64,000 bases of DNA from UBA7703 sp963667195 (GCA_963667195.1 OY762962.1:1550001-1614000); one strand, 5' to 3'; shown: positions 35,237 through 44,006, numbered from the stretch's first letter. Notes: generated by a model from the letters alone, not told the origin. Made by a program: numbers and translations.

Positions 35237-36741
35237 TTGCCCTCCTGACGCAGTGTTGCGATCGGTTGCGTTTCTTCTTTGGCGAGGTTTTCCGCGTAGT
35301 ACAGCAGCACCACGGTGCCACGTCCCGGTTCGCTCGAAACTTCCATCGAGCAGCCGGGGAACTGCTCCATGCGGGTGCGGATGTTCTGGATGCCTACCGA
35401 GTGCGCGCTCGTCTCCTCGCCCGGCGTGTAACCCACGCCGTCGTCCTCCACGCGGACGAGATAGCGCCCGTTTCCGTGCGAGAGGCTCACGTGAACCGTG
35501 CCGCCGCCGACCTTTGGTTTTATGCCGTGGATGATCGCGTTTTCCACCACGGGCTGAATCGTCAGCACGGGGATGAGGAAGTCCGCGTCAAACACGTCGT
35601 ATTCCACGCTCAGGCGGCCTTGCAGCTGAATCTTGTTGATCTCCGCGTAGGCGCGCACGGTGCGCAGCTCCTCGCGAAACGGCACCAACCCGTTTTCCGC
35701 GCTCACGCTGTCCACCTTGAAGCGAAGAAAGCGCGAGAAATCCTCGGTCATCTTATACGCGGCGTCGGGATCGAGCACGATCAACGCCTGAATCGCGTTG
35801 AGCGTGTGATAGAAAAAGTGCGAGCTGATCTGCGCTAACAGCACGTTGGTGCGGTCGTATTCCAGCTGCTTTTGAAGAGCCGTGATGCGGTTTTGCGCGG
35901 CTTCCTGCTCCATGCGGCGGATGGTGCCGGAGCTTACCACCGCGGTTGCAACGGAAAAGCTCAGCAGCAAGCTCACCAGCGCGGAGTAGAGCACGCTGTC
36001 GTTGGTATACCACGGCTGCACGGGTGAGACGGTGACGTGCCACTCCGAATGATAGATCGGGAACGTATAATCAAACGCGCGGGAGGCGATGCCTTCGCCG
36101 CTCTGGAGGATAGTCTGTTCTCCTTCGGTGTCCGGGTTGACGCGCCAGATGCGGCAGGCAAAGCCTTGCGCCGCGACGGAGGAGGGCGCGGTGAGCCCGC
36201 TGAGTGCATCCGGATAGTTCAGCGTGACCGAGACGATGCCCCAGAATGTGCCGTTGAGGTACACGGGCAGGCGGCCCGCGATGCCTTGCCCGCCCTGCAC
36301 GAGCGGAAACGGTCCCGCCATGATCATCGTGCCGCGCGTAATCGCGGTCTGCGCCTCTTTGTCTCCCGCCCTTGCGCCGGTGAGGTCGTGACCCAGCACG
36401 CTCTCGTTTCCGCTGAGGGGATAGACCGCGCTGACCACGCCGTTGGGCGCAAGCAGCACGTTTCGCACCGTGCTGTCGGTCACGAGCAGCCGCGCCACGC
36501 GCTCAAACCCCGCGGTGGAGCCTTCGCTTTGTACGACGAACGCCTCCAGCGTCTTTGCCTTGTTGAGCTGGGTGGAGAGCACCTCGTAGGTCTGCGCGCT
36601 GACGGTGCCCGCGATGAACTTCATCTGGTCGTCCTCGCGCTGCCGTCTGCCGTATTCGATATAGGCGGAGAGCGCGATGCAAAGCGCGAGCGTGAGGAAG
36701 AAAGCCCCGACCACTTTTTTTGTGATGCGCCGTTTCCGCAT
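35233..36741 (-). CDS. CHASE-domain sensor histidine kinase (LytS/HisKA_7TM-like catalytic core)
   Basis: 502 residues. N-terminal membrane helix (10-28), extracellular CHASE domain (about 45-245; LAPNGVVSAVYPLSGNESVLGHDL), second helix (about 250-272), then the kinase core of the LytS/YesM type. Phospho-acceptor His308 sits in ISSHFFYHTLNAI, which departs from the usual PHFLxNTLN. N-box IQPVVENAIIHG, G-boxes EDDGVGY and GRGTVVL are normal. Senses a small extracellular ligand and phosphorylates the SARP-type regulator encoded next. Confidence 0.88.
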   Translation of the reverse strand: MRKRRITKKVVGAFFLTLALCIALSAYIEYGRRQREDDQMKFIAGTVSAQTYEVLSTQLNKAKTLEAFVVQSEGSTAGFERVARLLVTDSTVRNVLLAPNGVVSAVYPLSGNESVLGHDLTGARAGDKEAQTAITRGTMIMAGPFPLVQGGQGIAGRLPVYLNGTFWGIVSVTLNYPDALSGLTAPSSVAAQGFACRIWRVNPDTEGEQTILQSGEGIASRAFDYTFPIYHSEWHVTVSPVQPWYTNDSVLYSALVSLLLSFSVATAVVSSGTIRRMEQEAAQNRITALQKQLEYDRTNVLLAQISSHFFYHTLNAIQALIVLDPDAAYKMTEDFSRFLRFKVDSVSAENGLVPFREELRTVRAYAEINKIQLQGRLSVEYDVFDADFLIPVLTIQPVVENAIIHGIKPKVGGGTVHVSLSHGNGRYLVRVEDDGVGYTPGEETSAHSVGIQNIRTRMEQFPGCSMEVSSEPGRGTVVLLYYAENLAKEETQPIATLRQEGK

Positions 36742-36818
36742 ATCGTTCCCGCCTCGCTTTCCCGTGATGTCCGCCGATTGATTTCATTATATGAAATGCT
36801 GCGGCGCGGCGCAATCCA

Positions 36819-36857
36819 AAACAAAATCGCGCCCCGTGTGTGCGGAGCGCGGTTGTT
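36819..36857 (-). terminator. Terminator of the ATP synthase operon
   Basis: On the minus strand, CGCGCTCCG pairs with CGGGGCGCG (one wobble) and is followed by ATTTTGTTTT. Confidence 0.75.
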
Positions 36858-36869
36858 TTTCTGTTGCGA

Positions 36870-37292
36870 TTACTTCGAGCTCATGGACTTGATCTTTTGC
36901 CGCGTCATGGCGCGCATGAGAGCCACCTTGCTGTGACCCATCGTGCCGAGATCGTCGCCTGTGCGCTGCTGCTGCAGGCGCTCCTGCGCGCGCTGCTCCG
37001 CTTCGAGCGCGCGCTTTTCGTCGATCTCCTCCGGCCATTCGCAGGCTTGGGAGAGGATATAGACGCACTCCGGGCGCACCTCGATGAAGCCTTCAGAGTG
37101 AAACGCCGTTCGCGTCGTGTGCTCATCCGTCTGGATGACCAGCGCGCCGACGTCCAGCGCGGAGACCATTGGCACATGCCCCGCCATCACACCGAGGGAA
37201 CCCGCGATGGACTGCACGCTGACATAGACGGCTTCTCCGTTGAAAAACTCGCGTTCGGGCGTGACCACCATCAGGTTAAAGGACTTTGCCAT
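36870..37292 (-). CDS. atpC: F-type ATP synthase epsilon subunit
   Basis: 140 residues: N-terminal beta-sandwich (1-85; FNLMVVTPEREFFNGEA, GSLGVMAGHVPMVSAL) and C-terminal helical hairpin (88-140). Part of the central stalk, binds gamma and can inhibit hydrolysis. Last gene of the operon. Confidence 0.94.
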   Translation of the reverse strand: MAKSFNLMVVTPEREFFNGEAVYVSVQSIAGSLGVMAGHVPMVSALDVGALVIQTDEHTTRTAFHSEGFIEVRPECVYILSQACEWPEEIDEKRALEAEQRAQERLQQQRTGDDLGTMGHSKVALMRAMTRQKIKSMSSK

Positions 37293-37381
37293 GATCTCTC
37301 CTTTCCGATTGCAGGTGCAATCGATTGATCAACAGGATTGATAAGACCTTGCGGGTCAGATCGTTTACAGCTGAAACGCCG

Positions 37382-38791
37382 TTACGCCTGTCCGTTCTTC
37401 TTCATCTCATCGTAGCGCTCGTGTACTTCCGCGATGCCGCCCGCGAGCAGGAACAGCGACTCCGGAATCTCGTCCACCTTGCCGTCCACGATCTCCTCAA
37501 AGCTCGCGATCGTGTCCGCAAGCGAGACCGAGCAGCCGGGCTGTCCGCTGTAGACCTCCGCAACGTGCATCGGCTGGGACAGGAAGTTTTGAATCTTTCT
37601 CGCGCGGTAGACGGTCTGGCGGTCGTCGTCCGAGAGTTCGTCCATGCCGAGGATGGCGATGATGTCCTGCAGCTCGTGATAGCGCTGCAAGGTCTCCTGC
37701 ACGCGGCGCGCAACGGTATAGTGCCGTTCTCCAACGATGGAGGGCTCCAGCACGCGCGAGGATGAAGCGAGCGGATCGACCGCGGGATAGATGCCGATTT
37801 CGGCAATCGAGCGGGAGAGCACCGTGGTTGCATCCAGATGCGAGAATATCGTCGCCGGCGCGGGGTCGGTCAGGTCGTCCGCGGGCACATACACCGCCTG
37901 AACGGAGGTGATGGAGCCGTGCGGCGTGCTCGCGATGCGCTCTTCGAGTTCGCCGAGTTCGTTGGCAAGCGTCGGCTGGTAGCCGACCGCGCTGGGCATA
38001 CGCCCAAGCAGCGCGGAGACTTCGTTGCCCGCCTGCACAAAGCGGAAGATGTTGTCGATGAACAGCAGCACGTCCTGATGCATCTCGTCGCGGATGTATT
38101 CCGCCATCGAAAGCCCCGCGAGTGCTACGCGCATACGCGATCCCGGCGGCTCGTTCATCTGTCCGAATGCGAGCGAGGTGCGCGCGATGACGCCGCTTTC
38201 CCGCATGTCGTTGATTAAATCCGTGCCCTCGCGGCTGCGCTCGCCGACGCCGGTGAAGACCGAGTAGCCGTTGCGGTTTTTCGCGATGTTATGGATGAGT
38301 TCGAGAATCAGCACCGTCTTGCCGACGCCCGCGCCGCCAAACAGGCCGATCTTGCCGCCGACGGGGTAGGGCGCGAGCAGGTCGATGACCTTGATGCCCG
38401 TTTCAAAGAGTGTTGTGGAGGGCCGCTGGAGCATGAACGACGGCGGCGCCTGATGCACGTCCCGCTGCGGGGCGTCGATCGGGCCGAGTCCGTCGATGGG
38501 ACGGCCGAGGCAGTCGATCACGCGGCCGAGTACGGTTTCGCCGACCGGAACGTGAATGCCGCCGCCGGTGTTGAGCACTGCAAGCCCGCAGGAGAGACCC
38601 TCCGTTGGTTCGAGTGCGATGGCGCGCACCACGCCGGGGGAGTGATGCTGCACCACCTCGATGTGGACGGGTGGTTCCGTCTTGGTCACGAGCAACGTGT
38701 TCAGAGAAGGCTCAGTGCCCTCTTTGAACTTCACGTCCAGCACGGGACCTATGATACGGATAATGCTTCCGGTACGTTCTTGTTCCGTCAT
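37382..38791 (-). CDS. atpD: F-type ATP synthase beta subunit
   Basis: 469 residues. Catalytic F1 subunit with Walker A GGAGVGKTVLI, catalytic Glu in GVGERSREG, and Walker B VLLFIDNIFRF. ATG overlaps the gamma stop (ATGA). Confidence 0.97.
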   Translation of the reverse strand: MTEQERTGSIIRIIGPVLDVKFKEGTEPSLNTLLVTKTEPPVHIEVVQHHSPGVVRAIALEPTEGLSCGLAVLNTGGGIHVPVGETVLGRVIDCLGRPIDGLGPIDAPQRDVHQAPPSFMLQRPSTTLFETGIKVIDLLAPYPVGGKIGLFGGAGVGKTVLILELIHNIAKNRNGYSVFTGVGERSREGTDLINDMRESGVIARTSLAFGQMNEPPGSRMRVALAGLSMAEYIRDEMHQDVLLFIDNIFRFVQAGNEVSALLGRMPSAVGYQPTLANELGELEERIASTPHGSITSVQAVYVPADDLTDPAPATIFSHLDATTVLSRSIAEIGIYPAVDPLASSSRVLEPSIVGERHYTVARRVQETLQRYHELQDIIAILGMDELSDDDRQTVYRARKIQNFLSQPMHVAEVYSGQPGCSVSLADTIASFEEIVDGKVDEIPESLFLLAGGIAEVHERYDEMKKNGQA

Positions 38792-39714
38792 TCGTCTTCT
38801 TCCTCCGGATAATAAGCGGCGTCTGCCGACCGGGACGCGTTCGCCGCGTTGGCGGCACCGATGATGTCGGCGAGTTCGTTGGTAATCGTCAGCTGGCGAA
38901 CGGCGTGATACTGCTGTGTCAGCTTCTCAATCATCTTGTCCGCGCTGCGGGTGGCGCTCTCCATCGCGGCCATGCGCGCGCAGTTTTCGCTGGCGTAGGC
39001 GTGAACGATCGCGCCGTAGACATAGCCGATCAGCAACTGCGGAATCAGGGAGTTGAGCACCTCGTTCGGCGAAGGATCGTAGAGGATGTAGGTGCGGTCG
39101 TATTCCTCGTCCGCGTGGCTTGCAGGCCTGCCGCGCTTGAAGTCGTTGAGCTCGACCGGCAGGAGCTTTTGCTCCACCGGCTCGCGAGAAAGCGTGTTGA
39201 TGAAGCGTGTGTAGACGATGCGCAGCTCGTCGATTTCGCCGCGATTGTATTGATCGATCAGTATCGTCATGAGCCTTCGCACCTGGTCGAGCTTCGGCTT
39301 TTCCGCGAGGCGCTCGAAGTGGCGGTCCGGCGTGATGCCGCGGCGCAGATAGTGCGAGCTGCCGACGCTGCCGATGGTGTAGACCTCCACGACGTTTTTC
39401 TCCGCCATGAGGCCGTCGGCGAGCGCGAGCACTGCGTGGTTATAGTTGCCGGAGAGTCCCTTTTCGCCGGAAACCACGATATAGGCAACCTTGTCGCCCG
39501 GGCGATGGTCGATATACGGGTGATGGATGTCGCCGGTGTGGTTGCGGATATCGACGATGACATCCAGCGCGTGGTAGAAGTAGGCGCGGTTTTTCGCGAT
39601 GCCGTCGAGCGCTCTGCGCATGCGGGCTGCGGAGACCATGTGCATGGCGTTTGTAATCTGGCGCGTTTGCTTCACACTCTTGATGTGAAAGCGAATGTCG
39701 CTCATGTTTGCCAT
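38788..39714 (-). CDS. atpG: F-type ATP synthase gamma subunit
   Basis: 308 residues, slightly longer than usual because of an acidic tail (YYPEEEDE). Conserved N-terminal coil (IKSVKQTRQITNAMHMVSAAR) and C-terminal coil (ENCARMAAMESATRSADKMI) that form the rotor shaft. GAGGAGA ribosome site. Confidence 0.95.
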   Translation of the reverse strand: MANMSDIRFHIKSVKQTRQITNAMHMVSAARMRRALDGIAKNRAYFYHALDVIVDIRNHTGDIHHPYIDHRPGDKVAYIVVSGEKGLSGNYNHAVLALADGLMAEKNVVEVYTIGSVGSSHYLRRGITPDRHFERLAEKPKLDQVRRLMTILIDQYNRGEIDELRIVYTRFINTLSREPVEQKLLPVELNDFKRGRPASHADEEYDRTYILYDPSPNEVLNSLIPQLLIGYVYGAIVHAYASENCARMAAMESATRSADKMIEKLTQQYHAVRQLTITNELADIIGAANAANASRSADAAYYPEEEDE

Positions 39715-39770
39715 GCGTCAATGTCTCCTCTCTGGCGAATCTGTCCTCGCCAAATTCGTAATAATCGTGC

Positions 39771-41561
39771 TTATGCTTTGCAGGTCAGCTGATAGTTTTC
39801 AATCGCGGTGCGCATCTCCTGCATTTGCTCGTCCGTCATGTCTCCGGTCTCTTCGATTTCACTCAAAAGAGAGCCGTAGTTGCGCTGCACGTATTGCAGA
39901 AGTCCCTTTTGGAACGAGCGCACATGCTGCGAAGGCACGCTCTTGAGGTAGCCGTTCATGACGGCAAAGAGGAGCAGCACCTGCTCGCTCATCTGCAGCG
40001 GCTCATGCTGGTTTTGCTTGAGCGTTTCGCTGAGACGGTCGCCATTGTCGAGAATCTCCTTGGTCACGCTGTCGATATCGGAGCCGAACTGCGCGAACAC
40101 CTGCAGCTCGCGGTATTGTGCCAGCGTCAGGCGGAGTTTTTTCACGACCTTGCGCATGGCCTTCTTCTGCGCGGCGCTGCCGACGCGGGAGACCGAGAGG
40201 CCTACGTTGACCGCGGGGCGCACGCCGGAATGGAACAGCTCCGGCTCGAGATAGATCTGACCATCGGTAATCGAGATCACGTTGGTCGGAATATAGGCGG
40301 AGATATCGCTCGCCATCGTCTCCACGATGGGCAGAGCGGTAAGCGAGCCGCCGCCGTTTGCTTCGCTGAGGTGTCCCGCGCGCTCCAACAGGCGGGAGTG
40401 CAGATAGAACACGTCTCCGGGGTACGCTTCGCGTCCCGGCGGACGATGGAGCAGCAGCGACATGGCGCGATACGCCACCGCGTGCTTGCTGAGGTCGTCG
40501 TAGATGACCAGCGCATCCTTTCCGTCATACATAAACTGCTCGGCAATCGCGCAGCCCGCGTAGGGCGCGAGGTATTGCATCGCGGCGCAGTCGCTGGCGC
40601 TCGCCACGACGATGACGGTATAGTCCATAGCTCCCGCTTCTTGCAGCGTCGCGTAAATCTGCGCGATGGTGGAGAGCTTCTGCCCGATGGCGACATAGAC
40701 GCAGTTGACGTGCTTGCCGCGCTGGTTGATGATCGCGTCCACCGCGATGGTGGTCTTGCCCGTCTGCCGGTCTCCGATGATCAGCTCGCGCTGACCACGT
40801 CCGATGGGGATGATGCTGTCCACCGCGAGAAGGCCTGTCATGAGCGGCTCGTTGACCGCCTGACGGTCGATGATGCGCGGCGCCGGGGACTCGACCGGGC
40901 GATAGCGGGCGGCGTTGAGCGGTTTATTGTCCAGCGGCATACCGATGGGATTCACCACGCGGCCCAACAGGTCGTCTCCAACCGGAACCTCGACCACGCG
41001 GCCGGTTCCGTAGACGCGCTCGCCGACGCGGACGCTGTCCTGACCGTTGAGCAGCACGACGCCGACGCCGTCCAGCTCAAGGTCCATGGTCATGCCGTAG
41101 ATATCGTTGTCAAAGGCGATCTGCTCGCCGTAACGGGTATGCGAAAGGCCCTCGATGCGTACCACGCCGTCGCCAACGTTGGTGACGATGCCGTACTCAT
41201 AGACTGCCGATTTGTTTTCGAAGGAGCGGATGCGTTTTTTGAGCGTCTGACCGATGTCCTTCGCGCTGCTGTGGAACGGTTTTTGTTCGCTTCCCGTGAG
41301 CTTGACGTTCTCCGCGGTGATCTCCGCGCCGGAAACGCTGTTGGTGACGAGCAGATGCTGCGCCTCCTTGATGCGGTAGGCGACGCTAGCGTCATAGATC
41401 TTTCCATCGATGATGGCGAGAAAACCGCCGATCAGCGCATCATTGCGCTTGACCTCAAAGGAGACCTCCTGGCCAAGCAGCTCGTTGAAGTGCTTTTTGA
41501 CGGATGCGATCTGTTCTTCGCCGAACGGGCCGGCTGTGTATAATTCGCCTCTTAGAGCCAT
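39771..41561 (-). CDS. atpA: ATP synthase delta C-terminal domain fused to alpha subunit
   Basis: 596 residues in one continuous frame. Residues 1-72 match the C-terminal domain of subunit delta: a YTAGPFGEEQIASVKKHF helix, then VSFEVKRNDALIGGFLAI and DGKIYDASVAYRIKEA, equivalent to the conserved LIGG and IDGS blocks. A linker (73-98) leads to the normal alpha N-terminal helix (SAKDIGQTLKKRIRSF, 99-114) and a complete alpha subunit (115-596) with Walker A GDRQTGKTT (263-271). A stop lies six codons before the ATG, so the start is fixed. No separate atpH exists in the operon; the delta N-terminal domain is absent. See findings for the implied stoichiometry. Confidence 0.92.
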   Translation of the reverse strand: MALRGELYTAGPFGEEQIASVKKHFNELLGQEVSFEVKRNDALIGGFLAIIDGKIYDASVAYRIKEAQHLLVTNSVSGAEITAENVKLTGSEQKPFHSSAKDIGQTLKKRIRSFENKSAVYEYGIVTNVGDGVVRIEGLSHTRYGEQIAFDNDIYGMTMDLELDGVGVVLLNGQDSVRVGERVYGTGRVVEVPVGDDLLGRVVNPIGMPLDNKPLNAARYRPVESPAPRIIDRQAVNEPLMTGLLAVDSIIPIGRGQRELIIGDRQTGKTTIAVDAIINQRGKHVNCVYVAIGQKLSTIAQIYATLQEAGAMDYTVIVVASASDCAAMQYLAPYAGCAIAEQFMYDGKDALVIYDDLSKHAVAYRAMSLLLHRPPGREAYPGDVFYLHSRLLERAGHLSEANGGGSLTALPIVETMASDISAYIPTNVISITDGQIYLEPELFHSGVRPAVNVGLSVSRVGSAAQKKAMRKVVKKLRLTLAQYRELQVFAQFGSDIDSVTKEILDNGDRLSETLKQNQHEPLQMSEQVLLLFAVMNGYLKSVPSQHVRSFQKGLLQYVQRNYGSLLSEIEETGDMTDEQMQEMRTAIENYQLTCKA

Positions 41562-41689
41562 ACTTAGCTCACTTTCCTAATTCACAGTTCAAATCGTGTT
41601 CGATCGTGCGCCAAACACGCACCAGAAATACGCAGGTAGAAAATCGGGAACAAATCCCGTCGTCTGCGCGGGTTGCAGCAGATACGGTA

Positions 41690-42166
41690 TCAGCCGACCT
41701 TGTTGAAGAAGCTGTCGATGATGCGCTGGTGATCCTCTTGCGTGACTTCACGCTCCAGAATCTTTCCTGCGATATCGACCGCGAGCTCGGCGGTCTGCGA
41801 CTTGAGCTCGTTCATCATTCCGTCGCGCTCGGTGACAGCCTGACTCATCGCGTCGGTCAAGATGACCTGCGCGTCCTGCTTGGCTTTTCTGCGGAGTTCC
41901 TCCGCCTCGCGCTCCGCGGCTTTGCGGCGCTCGTCGGCAATGTGCTCCGCGTCCAACCTCGCATTTTTCATCGAGGTTTCATACTGCGATTTGAGCGCGT
42001 TTGCCTCGTCCCGACTGGCGTCGATCTGTTCGCGTTCGCGCGCGAATTTTGCCTCCCGCTCCTTCATGAACTTGCTGACCGGCTTGTACAGGAAATGCCG
42101 CAGCAAGAGGAAGAAGATCAGGAGGTTGAGCGCGTGCTCGATAAAATCGATCAGCTTAAAATCCAT
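41690..42166 (-). CDS. atpF: F-type ATP synthase subunit b
   Basis: 158 residues, normal length. One N-terminal transmembrane helix (about 8-26), basic KPVSKFMKER, long charged coiled coil, and a C-terminal region (AGKILEREV) that would contact delta. It is followed by 128 bp without a gene where atpH would usually stand. Confidence 0.92.
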   Translation of the reverse strand: MDFKLIDFIEHALNLLIFFLLLRHFLYKPVSKFMKEREAKFAREREQIDASRDEANALKSQYETSMKNARLDAEHIADERRKAAEREAEELRRKAKQDAQVILTDAMSQAVTERDGMMNELKSQTAELAVDIAGKILEREVTQEDHQRIIDSFFNKVG

Positions 42167-42188
42167 GGGTACTCCTCTTTGACGATGT

Positions 42189-42419
42189 TTATTTCATCGT
42201 GAAGATCATGATCAGCGAGATGACAAAACCGTAAATAGCGGTTGACTCCGTCAGCGCCATACCAAGGATCAACAACGCGTTGATCTTGCCGCCCGCTTCC
42301 GGTTGACGTGCGATCGCCTCAACGGCTTTGCCGGTTGCGATGCCCATGCCCAGGCCTGCGCCTGCGCCGGTCAAAACCGCGATACCCGCGCCGATTGCGA
42401 TCAATCCGATATCCGTCAT
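42189..42419 (-). CDS. atpE: F-type ATP synthase subunit c
   Basis: 76 residues, two-helix hairpin with ARQPE loop (37-41) and ion-carrying Glu58 in ALTESTAIYG. Ser59 follows, as in sodium-type rings, but the position of the helix-1 Gln ligand (33 residues before the Glu) is Met25, so proton coupling is more likely (inference). Confidence 0.93.
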   Translation of the reverse strand: MTDIGLIAIGAGIAVLTGAGAGLGMGIATGKAVEAIARQPEAGGKINALLILGMALTESTAIYGFVISLIMIFTMK

Positions 42420-42500
42420 GGTAAGAACCCTCCTAAAGTATTTCTGGTAAGTGTTGCTCCGGCTTTGCCGGAAGGTTAATTTTGTAAGATGCGCGCTTGT

Positions 42501-42543
42501 TTACTCCGTCTCCTCGACAGCCTCGCCGATAAAGGTCAGCGAC
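42501..42543 (-). repeat. Duplicate of the atpB 3' end
   Basis: 43 bp that repeat the true atpB end (42574-42616) with four differences. Both copies read LTFIGEAVEETE then stop on the minus strand, and all differences are synonymous (including TAA versus TGA). The duplicate lies in the gap between atpB and atpE. Confidence 0.9.
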
Positions 42544-42573
42544 GCTCCCGTGTTCGACGGCGCAGCCGGCGAA

Positions 42574-43482
42574 TCACTCAGTTTCCTCGACAGCCTCACC
42601 GATAAAGGTCAGCGACAGGTTGATGAAGATGAAGTACTGGATCAGCGGGTGGAAGGCGTTAAAATACAGCCCCAGCACCGCGGGAATGCCGATTGAGAAC
42701 GCGCCGAGCGCATAATAGACCAGCTCGACCACGATCATGCCGCCGAGCATATTGCCAAAGAGTCGGCAGGCGAGCGAAATCGGCACCGCCAGATCGGAGA
42801 TCAGCTTAAACGGGGCAATGATCGCGTTTGGCTTGATATACGCCTGCGCTCTGCCCTTGATTCCTTTTTTGAAGACGCCGAACACGTTGATGAGGATAAA
42901 CGTGATCACGGCATACGAAAACGTCATGCTCAAATCCGTCGTCGGCGGACGGAAACCGAAGAGCTCCACAATCGCAGTGCCTAAGAACAGGGCAGCCATC
43001 GCAAAGAAATAGGAAGCGAGGCCTTCGTTCTCGTGGCCATACTTCTCTTTGGTGAGGTCGTTGATGGCGCCGACCGCGGTTTCCAGAACGAGCTGGAGTC
43101 CGCGCGGCGTTTCCTTGAAGCGCGGGATGGCAAAGATGCGAATCGCAAGGGCGATCACCGCAATCACCGCGATGACAATCCACGTCATCACCACGGAGGA
43201 GCTCACCGAAAAGCCGAGCACGTTGATGCGCGCGGGGCTGATGGATACGGTGAAGGCCGCGCTTTCCGACCGGAAGCAACCCAGAAGCAGCCCGCTGCAA
43301 AGCCAGAGCAGGAGCACGCCCGCCATCATCAGCAGGTTGCGCTTCTTCTTTGCGGGCTTGAAGCCGGTTTCCGTCTTCTCCGGCAGCGGGATGCGCGCGC
43401 GAAAATAGAGCGCCGCGGCGCCGAGAATGAGCGATAGTGCGATTGCGATCCATTTGCCGACCGACGGCATTTGAAATTGCAT
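42574..43482 (-). CDS. atpB: F-type ATP synthase subunit a, with N-terminal extension
   Basis: 302 residues, about 60 more than typical. The core (about 110-302) has the essential Arg in PISLACRLFGN and the C-terminal HPLIQYFIFINLSLTFIGEA helix. The N-terminal extension has two extra hydrophobic segments (11-27, 48-63) split by a basic loop (KPAKKKR). TAATG overlap with the preceding gene and AAAGGAG upstream. Confidence 0.92.
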   Translation of the reverse strand: MQFQMPSVGKWIAIALSLILGAAALYFRARIPLPEKTETGFKPAKKKRNLLMMAGVLLLWLCSGLLLGCFRSESAAFTVSISPARINVLGFSVSSSVVMTWIVIAVIAVIALAIRIFAIPRFKETPRGLQLVLETAVGAINDLTKEKYGHENEGLASYFFAMAALFLGTAIVELFGFRPPTTDLSMTFSYAVITFILINVFGVFKKGIKGRAQAYIKPNAIIAPFKLISDLAVPISLACRLFGNMLGGMIVVELVYYALGAFSIGIPAVLGLYFNAFHPLIQYFIFINLSLTFIGEAVEETE

Positions 43483-43751
43483 TACTTCTCTCCTTTCCCG
43501 TTTTTGCGCAGGAGCACATTGATCACAAATGCACCAACGACAAGAACGGAAGAGATTCCAACGCCGCACCAGACGAGGTCGTGTTTAAACCAGATCGTGA
43601 CGCTTGCCAGTGCGGCAGCTAATACGACTACTTTACCAAGAAAGATTCCGAGGGTCTTGAGCGTATTTCCGGCTAAAAGGGCTTTCGTCAGGCGGGTCAG
43701 GAGAAAGAGCTCCGCTCCTCCGCTCGCGAGTCCGATGAATAAGCCTGCCAT
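43482..43751 (-). CDS. AtpI-like membrane protein at the head of the atp operon
   Basis: 89 residues, three to four hydrophobic segments, in the position where atpI (assembly/Mg transport factor) lies in Bacillota operons. ATG 43751 follows GGGAGGG; an earlier in-frame TTG has no ribosome site. Overlaps atpB by TAATG. Assignment rests mainly on position and topology. Confidence 0.65.
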   Translation of the reverse strand: MAGLFIGLASGGAELFLLTRLTKALLAGNTLKTLGIFLGKVVVLAAALASVTIWFKHDLVWCGVGISSVLVVGAFVINVLLRKNGKGEK

Positions 43752-43978
43752 TGTATACCCTCCCGATGTTGCGGCGGTGGTCAAAAGACCCCGCTACGAG
43801 AAAAATCCCGCTTAGCGAAGGTGCGCACGGTATCCGCAGAGGTCATTTGCGAATGCGGCTGCGACGCCAAGAACAGGATATTGATATTTGCATTTTACCG
43901 CGCAACACTTCGAAAGTAAAGTGTTTTCAAAACGGCTTGCCGGAGCATTCGCACCGATAATATCGATAAACCAGTATT
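43752..43978. other. Leader of the atp operon
   Basis: About 220 nt between the predicted atp promoter and the first start codon. No gene and no riboswitch consensus that I recognise. Confidence 0.4.
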
Positions 43979-44006
43979 GTTATACATGATTTTTTGGATT
44001 TGTCAA
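43979..44006 (-). promoter_or_regulatory. Predicted sigma-A promoter of the atp operon
   Basis: Minus strand TTGACA (44006-44001), 16 nt, TATAAC (43984-43979). Confidence 0.6.

Noticed and set aside
41562..41689. Search for a separate atpH or its N-terminal domain between atpF and atpA
   Set aside because: Stops in all frames within 128 bp; nothing resembling the delta six-helix domain.
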